Below are positions 50,670 through 59,038 of a stretch of DNA of 64,000 nucleotides, in pieces. The DNA lies in contig JAFZFX010000012.1 in the NCBI GenBank assembly GCA_017555695.1, positions 1 through 64,000 on the forward strand, in the 5' to 3' direction. The number at the start of each line of letters is the position of its first letter. Within the stretch, counting starts at the first letter, position 1. The translations under genes and the position numbers were made by a program. The notes under the pieces are model-generated. The model was given only the letters and a program-made list of their open reading frames with translations, was not told the DNA's origin and did not search any database. Origin of the DNA: Alistipes sp. Its GTDB lineage: Bacteria; Bacteroidota; Bacteroidia; Bacteroidales; Rikenellaceae.

Positions 50670-52901
50670 TTACTTCATTAGTGTCAGTTCGCTGCCCTGT
50701 GAAGGGGGTACGGCATCGGCGCCTACGCCCCACTGCTTGCAGGGACGGTTGCCCATCTCCAGTTCGAGTGTGCCGCCACCCAAGATATCCTCGTGCGAGA
50801 AGTAGGTCTTGTTGTAGGGCTTGCCGTTGAGCTTCGCCGACTGGATGTACTTGTTGTCGGCCGAGTTGTTGTTGGCCACCACGCGGAAGGTCTTGCCGTT
50901 GTCGAGGTTAATCTCCACCTTGTCGAAGAGCGGACTGCCGATGACATAGTAGGGAAGACCAGCCGTCACGGGGTAGAATCCCATAGCCGAGAATACATAG
51001 AATGCCGACATGCCGCCACCATCCTCGTCACCACATACGCCCATCAGGTCGTTGCGGAACCACGCCTCCATCAGCATACGGATGCGCTTCTGGGTCTTCC
51101 ACGGCTCGCCAGCGTAGCAGTAGAGGTAGGGGATGTGGAAACTCGGCTCGTTACCCATAACAAACTGACCCACATTGCCCGATGAGTCGGGGTGTACGGC
51201 GTAGTACTGCCACTTCGACCTCTGCATGCTCTCGACGAAGAGCTGGTCCAATTTGGCTGTGAAGCGCTCGGGTGAGCCGAACAGCGCCACCAGGTCGCCT
51301 ATGTTGTGGTGTACATCCCAGATGTATGTCCACGCGTTGTTCTCGTCGTAGTAGGCGCGTGAGCCGATGCCACCAGAGAATACATAGTCGAAGGGCTGGA
51401 TGAACTCGCCCTTGGCATCCTTCGGGTGGAAGAAGCCGGTCTCGCGGTTGAAGAGGTTGCGGTAGTTGAAACTGCGCTCGAGGAAGAAGTTGTGCTCGTC
51501 CCTCTTGTCGAGGTGCTTTGCCAACTGCGCGATGCACCAGTCGTCGTACGATGCGGCCAAGGTTACGGCCACAGCCTGACGCTGCTCGAATGTGCTTATA
51601 CCCTCTACCCACTCCTTCTCGTCGGGGTAGAGTGCGGGGAACCAACCGTTCTGGTGGTAGAAGTCGTCAAGTTCGGTCTTCGGGCCACGCAACCAAGGAA
51701 TCATCGTCTCGGTCATAACCGTGTGAGAGATACCCTCGAAGGCTCCCTCCACATCGAAGTCGATACCCTTGGCCAGAGCGTCGGCAAAGATGGCTGCGGC
51801 GTGGTTGCCGTTCATAGCGTGCATATCGCCATATACGGTCGGGAATGTGGGCACCCAACCCGAGTGGCGATACATTCTGACGAGCGAATTGAGCTTCTCG
51901 CCCTCCGCCTCGGGGTTGAGGATGGTCTGCAACGGGTGCAGGGCGTGATAGGTGTCCCAAGCCCAATCGTCGGTCCAGTAGGGCTCGCCCTCGTCGTCGT
52001 GAATCTGCTTGTCAAGACCGCTGTAGTAACGACCCTCCTCCGAGATGTTAATCATACGCTCGTGGCAGCGGTAGAGTGCTGTGTAGAATGTCGTGCGCTC
52101 ATCCTCGGTGCCGCCCTCGACTTTGATTTTACCCAGCGACTTGTTCCACGCCTTGCGGCCAGCGGCCACCACAGCCTCGATGTCATAATCGGGAATCTCG
52201 TTAAGCATATGGCGCTTTGCCTGCTCGATGTCGATGTACGAGACGCCGTAGCGAGACTTCACTGTCGAGGGTGCTGTTGAGGGGGCGAATGAGGCGTAGC
52301 GGATGGCGTCGCCGTTGTTGCCGCTCACCTTCTCGGGAGTGGTGTCGAACTCCATATAGAAGTAGCACTTCATTCCGTAATAGATATCCCAACCCCACAG
52401 TGCGTTGCCGTCGCTATGCAGCTCACCGCCGTTGGTGCGTAGCTGGATGTAACGGCCACCCGTCTGCTCGTAGGTGAGTGAGAATATCGCCGAGTGCGCC
52501 GCAGGAGCGTAGTCAGCCCAGATGAGGAAGTCATCGAACAAAACCTGATAGCGGTAGGGCGTGGTCTTCTCCTGGTCGTAGCGGTAGGCGAAGTGGGGCT
52601 TGATAGCGCTCTCATCACCCGCAAAGGGCATCATCATCAGTACCGAGCCCAGACGGTGTGAGGGTGTATTCAACGGCAGACCTCCCATACGCACGGTGGT
52701 GAACTCGTTATGGTCGGGGTTTATTCGCACCATCGAGTTGGGGAGCTGTGCTGTGGGATAGGTGGGCACCAGCAGGTGGCTGATGTTACCGATGCGGTTG
52801 TTCACATAGTCCACAACCTCGCGCTTGTCGCCAGCCGAGCAAGCCGACAACGCCGCCGCCGAAAGGAGTGCGAGAGCCGCGAAAAGGGTTCGTTTTTTCA
52901 T
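50670..52901 (-). CDS. GH92 family alpha-mannosidase lipoprotein, copy 1
   Basis: With the start at 52901 (MKKRTLFAAL), 743 residues with lipobox LSAC. GH92 enzymes are Ca2+-dependent inverting exo-alpha-mannosidases that trim N-glycans or yeast mannan. Landmarks: DYVNNRIGNISHLLVPTYP, the active-site stretch WAWDTYHALHPL, HAMNGNHAAAIFADAL, YCYAGEPWKTQKRIR, and the C-terminal GDEDGGGMSAFYVFSAMGFY with its acidic D-E-D. The neighbour at 53067 is a close tandem copy. No SusC/SusD genes are adjacent. A conserved promoter block lies at 52941-52984. Confidence 0.9.
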   Translation of the reverse strand: MKKRTLFAALALLSAAALSACSAGDKREVVDYVNNRIGNISHLLVPTYPTAQLPNSMVRINPDHNEFTTVRMGGLPLNTPSHRLGSVLMMMPFAGDESAIKPHFAYRYDQEKTTPYRYQVLFDDFLIWADYAPAAHSAIFSLTYEQTGGRYIQLRTNGGELHSDGNALWGWDIYYGMKCYFYMEFDTTPEKVSGNNGDAIRYASFAPSTAPSTVKSRYGVSYIDIEQAKRHMLNEIPDYDIEAVVAAGRKAWNKSLGKIKVEGGTEDERTTFYTALYRCHERMINISEEGRYYSGLDKQIHDDEGEPYWTDDWAWDTYHALHPLQTILNPEAEGEKLNSLVRMYRHSGWVPTFPTVYGDMHAMNGNHAAAIFADALAKGIDFDVEGAFEGISHTVMTETMIPWLRGPKTELDDFYHQNGWFPALYPDEKEWVEGISTFEQRQAVAVTLAASYDDWCIAQLAKHLDKRDEHNFFLERSFNYRNLFNRETGFFHPKDAKGEFIQPFDYVFSGGIGSRAYYDENNAWTYIWDVHHNIGDLVALFGSPERFTAKLDQLFVESMQRSKWQYYAVHPDSSGNVGQFVMGNEPSFHIPYLYCYAGEPWKTQKRIRMLMEAWFRNDLMGVCGDEDGGGMSAFYVFSAMGFYPVTAGLPYYVIGSPLFDKVEINLDNGKTFRVVANNNSADNKYIQSAKLNGKPYNKTYFSHEDILGGGTLELEMGNRPCKQWGVGADAVPPSQGSELTLMK

Positions 52902-52950
52902 AGTGATATCGTTTTTAGTTTTCATTCTCATCAGGAGTGCAAATTATGGT

Positions 52951-52981
52951 TAAAATTAGGGCTTTTTTTCCATATTGCAAA
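52951..52981 (-). promoter_or_regulatory. Promoter of GH92 copy 1
   Basis: On the minus strand: TTTG, 19 bases, then TAATTTTA (plus-strand 52951-52958 and 52978-52981). The whole block, including an A7 run and GCCCTA, recurs before copy 2. Confidence 0.6.
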
Positions 52982-53002
52982 ATATATATCGGTCGAATAT
53001 CC

Positions 53003-53046
53003 CACAAAAAAAGTTTCCCCCTCTGGCTCGCAGAAGGGGAAACTCC
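53003..53046 (-). terminator. Terminator of GH92 copy 2
   Basis: AGTTTCCCC pairs with GGGGAAACT; a run of seven T follows on the minus strand. Confidence 0.85.
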
Positions 53047-53066
53047 TATAGTGTGTACGATGTATG

Positions 53067-55304
53067 TTACTCCATCAGTGTCAGCACGCTGCCCTGTGAA
53101 GGGGGTACTGCGTCGGCACCTACACCCCACTGCTTGCAGGGGCGGTTGCCCATCACCAGCTCGAGTGTACCACCATTCAAGATATCCTCGTGTGAGAAGT
53201 AGGTCTTGTTGTAGGGCTTGCCGTTGAGCTTCGCCGACTGGATGTACTTGTTCTCTGCCGAGTTGTTCTTGGCTACAACGGTGAAGGTCTTGCCATTCTC
53301 GAGGTCGATTGATGTCTTGTCGAAGAGCGGGCTGCCGATAACATAGTAGGGAAGGCCTGCCGTTACGGGGTAGAAGCCCATAGCCGAGAATACATAGAAT
53401 GCCGACATACCGCCGCCGTCCTCATCACCGCAGACACCCATCAGGTCGTTGCGGAACCACGACTCCATCAACATACGGATGCGCTTCTGGGTCTTCCAGG
53501 GCTGACCAGCGTAGCAGTAGAGGTAGGGGATGTGGCAGCTTGGCTCGTTACCCATAACGAACTGACCCACATTACCTGTTGAGTCGGGCAACTTGGCGTA
53601 GTAGAGCCACTTGGCCATACCCATACCCTCGCTGAAGAGTTTGTCGAGCTTCTCAACGAAACGCTCCTCAGAACCGAACAGCGCCACCAGGTCGCCGATG
53701 TTGTGGTGTACATCCCAAATATATGTCCACGCATTGTTCTCGTCGTAGTAGGCACGCGCACCCAAGCCGCCAGCGAATACATAGTCGAAGGGCTGGATGA
53801 ACTCGCCGTTGGCATCCTTCGGGTGGAAGAAGCCAGTCTCGCGGTTAAAGAGGTTGCGGTAGTTGAAGCTGCGCTGGAGGAAGAAGTTGTGCTGCTCCTT
53901 GTTCTTCAAGTGCTTGGCCAACTGCGCGATACACCAGTCGTCGTACGATGCGGCAAGTGTTACAGCCACAGCCTGACGCTGCTCGAAGCCCTTGGCCTCC
54001 TCTACCCACTCCTGCTCGCCAGGACGAAGTGCGGGGAACCAACCGTTCTTGTGGTAGAACTCGTCGAGCTCGGTGTTGGGGCCCAGAGTCCAGGGTATCA
54101 TAGTCTCGTTGAGTACCGAGTGGCTGATGCCCTCGAAGGCACCCTCGACATCGTACTCGATGCCCTTTGCCAATGCGTCAGCAAAGATGGCAGCCGAGTG
54201 GTTACCGTTCATACGGTGTGAGTCGCCACATACGGCGGGGAATGTGGGCATCCAACCCGCCTCGCGGAACATTCTTACATACGAGTTCATCTTCTCTCCC
54301 TCGGCTGTGGGGTTGAGGATGCAGTGCAACGGGTGGAGCGACTGGTAAGTGTCCCATACCCAGTCGTCGGTCCAGAAGGCTACGCCGCCGTCGTCGTGAA
54401 TCTGCTTGTCGAAGGGACCACGATAGCGACCCTCCTCCGAGATGTTGATCATACGCTCGTGGCAACGGTAGAGAGCTGTGTAGAATGTAGTACGCTGATC
54501 CTCGCTACCACCCTCTACGCGAATCTTGCCGAGTGCCTTGTTCCACGCCTTGCGGCCAGCGGCAACTACAGCCTCGATGTCGTATGCGGGAATCTCGTTA
54601 AGCATATGGCGCTTTGCCTGGTCGGTGTCGATGTATGAGATACCGTAGCGCACCTGCACAGTCGAAGGAGCTGTCGAAGGGGCGAATGAGGCGTAACGCA
54701 TCGAGTCGCCGTCCTTGCCGCTCACCTTCTCGGGAGTGGTGTCGAACTCCATATAGAAGTAGTGCTTGGTGCCGCCGTAGTTCTCCCAGCCCCACATAGC
54801 ATTACCCTCGCTGTAGAGCTCGCCGTGGTCGTTAGAGCGTATCTGCAGGTAGCGACCGCCAGTCTGCTCGAATGTGAGTGTGAACATCGCCGAGTGCGCC
54901 GCGGGAGCGTAGTCCAACGCGATGCCGAAGTCGTCGAATACCACCTGATAGCGGTAGGGGGCAGTCTTCTCCTGGTCGTAGCGGTAGGCGAAGCGAGGCT
55001 TGATGACGCTCTCGTCGCCCGCAAAGGGCATCATTGCCAGCACTGTACCCTGACGGTGTGAGGGCACATTCAGCGGCAGACCGCTCATACGGTCAGAGGT
55101 GAACTCCTCGTGTCCGGGGTTCATACGCAACATCGAGTTGGGGAGCTGTGCCGTGGGGTAGGTGGGCACCAGCAGGTGGCTGATGTTACCGATGCGGTTG
55201 TTTACATAGTCCACAACCTCGCGCTTGTCGCCAGCCGAGCAAGCCGAAAGCATCGCAGCCGATACGATTGCGGCCATCGCCGCAAAGAGTGTTGATTTTT
55301 TCAT
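53067..55304 (-). CDS. GH92 family alpha-mannosidase lipoprotein, copy 2
   Basis: Start at 55304 (MKKSTLFAAM) gives 745 residues with lipobox LSAC. It is a close homologue of the 50670 protein along its whole length, with the same landmarks: DYVNNRIGNISHLLVPTYP, WVWDTYQSLHPL, HRMNGNHSAAIFADAL, YCYAGQPWKTQKRIR and GDEDGGGMSAFYVFSAMGFY. Differences cluster in active-site-facing loops (for example GPFDKQIHDDGGVAFW against GLDKQIHDDEGEPYW), which may reflect different linkage or branch preferences. The copy has its own promoter and terminator, so the two are probably separately transcribed. Confidence 0.9.
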   Translation of the reverse strand: MKKSTLFAAMAAIVSAAMLSACSAGDKREVVDYVNNRIGNISHLLVPTYPTAQLPNSMLRMNPGHEEFTSDRMSGLPLNVPSHRQGTVLAMMPFAGDESVIKPRFAYRYDQEKTAPYRYQVVFDDFGIALDYAPAAHSAMFTLTFEQTGGRYLQIRSNDHGELYSEGNAMWGWENYGGTKHYFYMEFDTTPEKVSGKDGDSMRYASFAPSTAPSTVQVRYGISYIDTDQAKRHMLNEIPAYDIEAVVAAGRKAWNKALGKIRVEGGSEDQRTTFYTALYRCHERMINISEEGRYRGPFDKQIHDDGGVAFWTDDWVWDTYQSLHPLHCILNPTAEGEKMNSYVRMFREAGWMPTFPAVCGDSHRMNGNHSAAIFADALAKGIEYDVEGAFEGISHSVLNETMIPWTLGPNTELDEFYHKNGWFPALRPGEQEWVEEAKGFEQRQAVAVTLAASYDDWCIAQLAKHLKNKEQHNFFLQRSFNYRNLFNRETGFFHPKDANGEFIQPFDYVFAGGLGARAYYDENNAWTYIWDVHHNIGDLVALFGSEERFVEKLDKLFSEGMGMAKWLYYAKLPDSTGNVGQFVMGNEPSCHIPYLYCYAGQPWKTQKRIRMLMESWFRNDLMGVCGDEDGGGMSAFYVFSAMGFYPVTAGLPYYVIGSPLFDKTSIDLENGKTFTVVAKNNSAENKYIQSAKLNGKPYNKTYFSHEDILNGGTLELVMGNRPCKQWGVGADAVPPSQGSVLTLME

Positions 55305-55345
55305 ATTAAGTTTGTTATTAGTTCTTTCAGTCTGGAAATTATGGC

Positions 55346-55376
55346 TAAAAATAGGGCTTTTTTTCCACACCGCAAA
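55346..55376 (-). promoter_or_regulatory. Promoter of GH92 copy 2
   Basis: On the minus strand: TTTG, 19 bases, then TATTTTTA. The surrounding 45 bases match the block before copy 1. Confidence 0.6.
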
Positions 55377-55383
55377 ATAAAAA

Positions 55384-55411
55384 CAGAGATTAACTCGAAA
55401 GTCAATCTCTG
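55384..55411 (-). terminator. Terminator of the gene at 55453
   Basis: CAGAGATT pairs with AATCTCTG; the minus strand continues into TTTTTATTTTG. Confidence 0.75.
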
Positions 55412-55452
55412 CCTATAATTTTTGTGGCAATTTTCGTGCGAAATCGCCTCTG

Positions 55453-56490
55453 CTACTTGCTGTTGAGTCTATAGTTTGCCAAGCCCTCGCCATACTCCTT
55501 CAGGGGTGTGGTGTCGGGGTAGGCCTCGAAGTAAGCCGAGTCCATATAGACGCCAAACGAGGTGATGTTCTTGATACCTAACTCTGCATAAGTGTTTATG
55601 TCAGAGAGGAATACATCCTTTCTCCACGGCAACTGCACAGCGGGCTTCTTCCAGCTGCTGAAGAGCGATACATCCAGCCAATACTCCAACACTACGGCAG
55701 TCTCGGCGGGGAAGACCTCGAGGTTCTCCTTCAGGTGAGCCATATTCTGTGCGTGCGACATACCTCTGTCCTCTACCGTAAGGTCGGCCAACGGCTTCTC
55801 CCACGAGCGCAGGAAGGGGGCGAACTCCAGGAAGATACCCTCCTCGGGCTTCACCTTGCGCGGTGCTTTGAGCGAGTTGTAGTAGGCCAAGTGGGCGAGT
55901 TGTGCCTCGGGGTCGAATTCGCGCAGAGCCTTAATCATACGGTTCTCGATGATGAGCGCCTGCTCGCTCTCGGTGTACTGCTTGCACTTCTCGCACTGAC
56001 ATACGGGCTTGCCGTCGTCGAGCCAGAAGTAGTAGCGGTGGTTGGTGGGCGTGAGTATCTTTGCCACCTTCACCACATTCTCGGCGATGGTAGCCAGAGC
56101 ACGCTCCGAATGTACACAGCAGTTGGCATCGGCTACTCTTCTTCCGTTCTCGTCCATACGGAACATTGTCGAGTCCTCGGCGAAGAGTTCGCGGGGCAGC
56201 AACTCGGCCATAGAGTGCAGCTGATGCTCCACCTCTACGCCGTGCTTCTTGCACGAGGCCAGGAAGGCCTGACCCTTCTCCGACTCGATGAACTCAATCA
56301 CCTCGCCAGGGAACATATGCGTACCCACGGTGTTGATACCATTCTCGGCGGCCAACTTACCCCAATCCACTGTCGAGAGGTCGTGGGTATTGACGATGAT
56401 GCCCCTCATATCGAAGTGGCTCTTCGGCTGAAAACTTATTACGGCAACTGCGGCGGCAATGACGGCCACGATGGCTATAAGTCGTTTCAT
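55453..56490 (-). CDS. DUF4838-like exported protein
   Basis: Start at 56490 (MKRLIAIVAVIAAAVAV), 18 bases after proS; the longer ORF to 56565 would run into proS. The 345-residue protein has an N-terminal membrane anchor or signal, then a TIM-barrel-like pattern with RGIIVNTHDLSTVDWGKLAAEN, ELLPRELFAEDSTMF, YYFWLDDGKPVCQCEKCKQYTESEQALIIENRM and VLEYWLDVSLFSSWKKP. The D-D-x5-CQCEKC block matches that of the DUF4838 protein at 34021-35805, so I place it in the same clan. It may act on glycans; no activity is known to me. Confidence 0.68.
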   Translation of the reverse strand: MKRLIAIVAVIAAAVAVISFQPKSHFDMRGIIVNTHDLSTVDWGKLAAENGINTVGTHMFPGEVIEFIESEKGQAFLASCKKHGVEVEHQLHSMAELLPRELFAEDSTMFRMDENGRRVADANCCVHSERALATIAENVVKVAKILTPTNHRYYFWLDDGKPVCQCEKCKQYTESEQALIIENRMIKALREFDPEAQLAHLAYYNSLKAPRKVKPEEGIFLEFAPFLRSWEKPLADLTVEDRGMSHAQNMAHLKENLEVFPAETAVVLEYWLDVSLFSSWKKPAVQLPWRKDVFLSDINTYAELGIKNITSFGVYMDSAYFEAYPDTTPLKEYGEGLANYRLNSK

Positions 56491-56507
56491 AAAATTTAGC
56501 GTTTCTA

Positions 56508-57992
56508 TTAGTAGCTGCGAGCGAAGAGTACGCGGTACTTCGAGGGCTTGCCTGTGAAGATACACTTACCCTCCTCGGGCACAACATCCAACGGAATACA
56601 ACGGATGGTAGCCTTGGTAGCCTCCTTGATAGCCACCTCGGTCTCTACAGTACCGTCCCAGTGAGCCGACACGAAACCGCCCTTGTTGTCCAATACATCG
56701 ATGAACTCCTCCCAAGTATCCACCTTGGTAATCATCGAGTTGCGGTAGTCGAGAGCTTTCTTGTAGATGTTCTCCTGAATCTCGTCAAGCAATGCTACGA
56801 TACGCTCTGTGAGGCCCTCCTGCGGAACAACCTCCTTGGTGAGTGTGTCGCGGCGAGCGAGCTCGATTGTGCCGTTCTGCAAATCGCGTGGGCCCAAAGC
56901 CAGACGCACGGGTACACCCTTCAACTCGTACTCTGCGAACTTGAAGCCTGAGCGTACATTGTCGCGAGCATCCACCTTTACAGAGATGCCCTTTGCGCGC
57001 AACTCCGCTGCGATAGCCTCCAACTTCTGCTTCATCTCGGCGAGCTGCTCCTCGCCCTTGTAGATGGGCACCATAGCAACCTGGATGGGGGCGAGCTTCG
57101 GAGGCAACACCAGACCGTTGTTGTCAGAGTGAGCCATAATCAAGGCACCCATCAAGCGTGTAGATACACCCCACGATGTAGCCCAAACATACTCCTGCTT
57201 ACCCTCCTTTGTGGCGTAAGTCACATCGAAGGCCTTGGCGAAGTTCTGACCCAGGAAGTGCGATGTACCGCTCTGCAGAGCCTTACCGTCCTGCATCAAA
57301 GCCTCGATTGTGAGTGTATCCTCGGCACCAGCAAAACGCTCATTGGGCGACTTGTGACCCACGATTACGGGCACGCCCATATAGTTCTGCGCGAAGTCCT
57401 GATATACGCGAATCATACGCTCTGCCTCCTCGATGGCCTCCTCACGCGTAGCGTGTGCGGTGTGACCCTCCTGCCAGAGGAACTCGGCAGTACGCAGGAA
57501 CAGACGAGTACGCATCTCCCAACGCACCACATTAGCCCACTGGTTGCACAGAATGGGCAGGTCGCGGTATGATGTAATCCAGTTCTTGTAAGTGTTCCAG
57601 ATGATAGTCTCTGATGTGGGGCGCACGATGAGCTCCTCCTCCAACTTTGCCGAGGGGTCTACGACAACACCCTCGCCACGGGGGCTATTCATCAAGCGGT
57701 AGTGTGTAACTACGGCGCACTCCTTAGCGAAACCCTCTACATGCGAAGCCTCGCGCGAGAAGAATGATTTGGGGATGAAAAGCGGGAAGTAGGCGTTCTC
57801 GTGGCCTGTGGCCTTGAACATATCGTCCAAAACGCGCTGCATCTTCTCCCAGATGGCATAGCCATAGGGCTTGATTACCATACATCCTCTTACGGCCGAA
57901 TTCTCGGCCAAGCCAGCCTTAACGACCAGCTCGTTGTACCACTTCGAGTAGTTATCCTCGACCTTGGTTAAATCTTTAAGTTCTACTGCCAT
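56508..57992 (-). CDS. proS: Prolyl-tRNA synthetase, eukaryote/archaea-like type
   Basis: A 494-residue class II synthetase that charges tRNAPro. Class II motifs: motif 1 near [23 protein letters not shown], motif 2 [16 protein letters not shown] and [15 protein letters not shown], motif 3 near [21 protein letters not shown]. The anticodon-binding domain and the C-terminal zinc-like extension ending LFARSY fit the eukaryote-like group. There is no insertion (INS) editing domain between motifs 2 and 3, and the length is about 80 shorter than bacterial type ProRS. Clearing of Ala-tRNAPro is probably done in trans by the ProX-type protein at 33512. Confidence 0.94.
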   Translation of the reverse strand: MAVELKDLTKVEDNYSKWYNELVVKAGLAENSAVRGCMVIKPYGYAIWEKMQRVLDDMFKATGHENAYFPLFIPKSFFSREASHVEGFAKECAVVTHYRLMNSPRGEGVVVDPSAKLEEELIVRPTSETIIWNTYKNWITSYRDLPILCNQWANVVRWEMRTRLFLRTAEFLWQEGHTAHATREEAIEEAERMIRVYQDFAQNYMGVPVIVGHKSPNERFAGAEDTLTIEALMQDGKALQSGTSHFLGQNFAKAFDVTYATKEGKQEYVWATSWGVSTRLMGALIMAHSDNNGLVLPPKLAPIQVAMVPIYKGEEQLAEMKQKLEAIAAELRAKGISVKVDARDNVRSGFKFAEYELKGVPVRLALGPRDLQNGTIELARRDTLTKEVVPQEGLTERIVALLDEIQENIYKKALDYRNSMITKVDTWEEFIDVLDNKGGFVSAHWDGTVETEVAIKEATKATIRCIPLDVVPEEGKCIFTGKPSKYRVLFARSY

Positions 57993-58068
57993 ATCTTGTA
58001 AAATTCAAAAATCAAAATTAATTTGCTTTACCTCGGTTTGTTATGCGTTGCGAGGTGCTGTTTTGAAT

Positions 58069-58113
58069 GAAAAAAATGGTTACTCCTGCACCTGAAGTAC
58101 AAAAGTAACCATT
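58069..58113 (-). terminator. Terminator of the nuclease/phosphatase lipoprotein gene
   Basis: AAAATGGTTAC pairs with GTAACCATTTT around a 21-base loop. T-rich DNA follows on the minus strand. TACTTTTG on the minus strand (58100-58107) may also be a -7 element for proS. Confidence 0.6.
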
Positions 58114-58171
58114 TTTATTTAATGATATGCAATTTAGCCCTAAAAATTCTTTCTCTGCGTTGAAAGTCACC

Positions 58172-59017
58172 CTATTTCAGTGTTATGGTACTCACGACGG
58201 GCAGATGGTCCGAGGGGTAGTGGCCGCTCGGGCGCTTATCCTCCAGCACGACATACTCCTGCACCTTCACCGAGGGCGAAACGAAGATAAAGTCGATGCG
58301 ATTAACCGCTGGTCCCACGAAGTTACCACCGCCTAAGTTGGTGTTGGTGCAACCCTGTGGTGGTGTGGCGGTTACGCTGTAGGAGTCGTTCAGTAACGAG
58401 AGTATATCCTGCACCTGTGGCGAACTCTCCAACGAGTTGAAGTCGCCCACGCTGATTACGGCCTTCTTGCCCGCAATCTCCTTTACCTTGGCTATGTGTA
58501 CCTTGCCCGAATTGGCTCGAGCCTCTTCCAATCGCCAGTAGAGGTGCGAATCGAAGAAGTAGAAGACCCTACCCGAAGGCTTGTCGCGGAACTTACCCCA
58601 ATGGCAGAGGCGGAGGTCGGTGGCATCCCAACCCTTGCTCTCGATGTCGGGTGTCGGGCTATACCAGAATGTGCCCTGCTCCAACAGTTCGAACTTATCG
58701 CGCTTATAAAATATCGTTACCGTGTGTGCGTTGCCCTTTGCGCCGCCGTAGGGGTGGCCTATGCAGTCGTAGTCGGGCATCAAGGCCTTCAAATCCTCAA
58801 TCTGGCGTTTGTTACCCTCCTGCGTGCCAACGATGTCGAAGTCGTGCGTAGTGATTGTCGCCGCCACATCGGCCTTGCGCTCGCGCCAGCTGTCGCCCGT
58901 CTTGGCATCCGCCGCCGCGTCGTAGCGTATGTTGAATGTCGCCACGCGCATCTCGGCAACCGACGAACAGGCCGAGAGCATCACGACGGCTGCAACCGCA
59001 CAGAGGATTCGTTTCAT
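58172..59017 (-). CDS. Endonuclease/exonuclease/phosphatase family lipoprotein
   Basis: A 281-residue exported protein with lipobox LSAC (Cys16). The EEP fold is complete: MRVATFNIRYD, IVGTQEGNKRQIEDL, FFDSHLYWRLEEARAN, VISVGDFNSLESSP, RIDFIFVS and GHYPSDHLPVV, supplying the Asn, Glu, Asp-His, Asp-Asn and Asp-His pairs that bind metal and catalyse hydrolysis. Substrates in this superfamily range from DNA to inositol phosphates and lipids; the periplasmic or surface site argues for phosphate scavenging. It is 21 bases behind the porin gene. Confidence 0.9.
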   Translation of the reverse strand: MKRILCAVAAVVMLSACSSVAEMRVATFNIRYDAAADAKTGDSWRERKADVAATITTHDFDIVGTQEGNKRQIEDLKALMPDYDCIGHPYGGAKGNAHTVTIFYKRDKFELLEQGTFWYSPTPDIESKGWDATDLRLCHWGKFRDKPSGRVFYFFDSHLYWRLEEARANSGKVHIAKVKEIAGKKAVISVGDFNSLESSPQVQDILSLLNDSYSVTATPPQGCTNTNLGGGNFVGPAVNRIDFIFVSPSVKVQEYVVLEDKRPSGHYPSDHLPVVSTITLK

Positions 59018-59038
59018 ATCGCCTTATGCTTTAAGGTT

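Noticed and set aside
28267-55304. Polysaccharide utilisation locus
   Set aside because: GH78, GH92 and DUF4838 genes are present but no SusC/SusD pair, hybrid two-component or ECF/anti-sigma regulator is linked to them.
56491-56565. Extended N terminus of the DUF4838-like protein
   Set aside because: It would overlap the 3' end of proS by 58 bases and hide a normal signal sequence starting at 56490.
58069-58113. T-box or riboswitch in the proS leader
   Set aside because: The hairpin sits at the end of the neighbouring gene, has a T run on the minus strand and shows no T-box specifier features; a terminator explains it.
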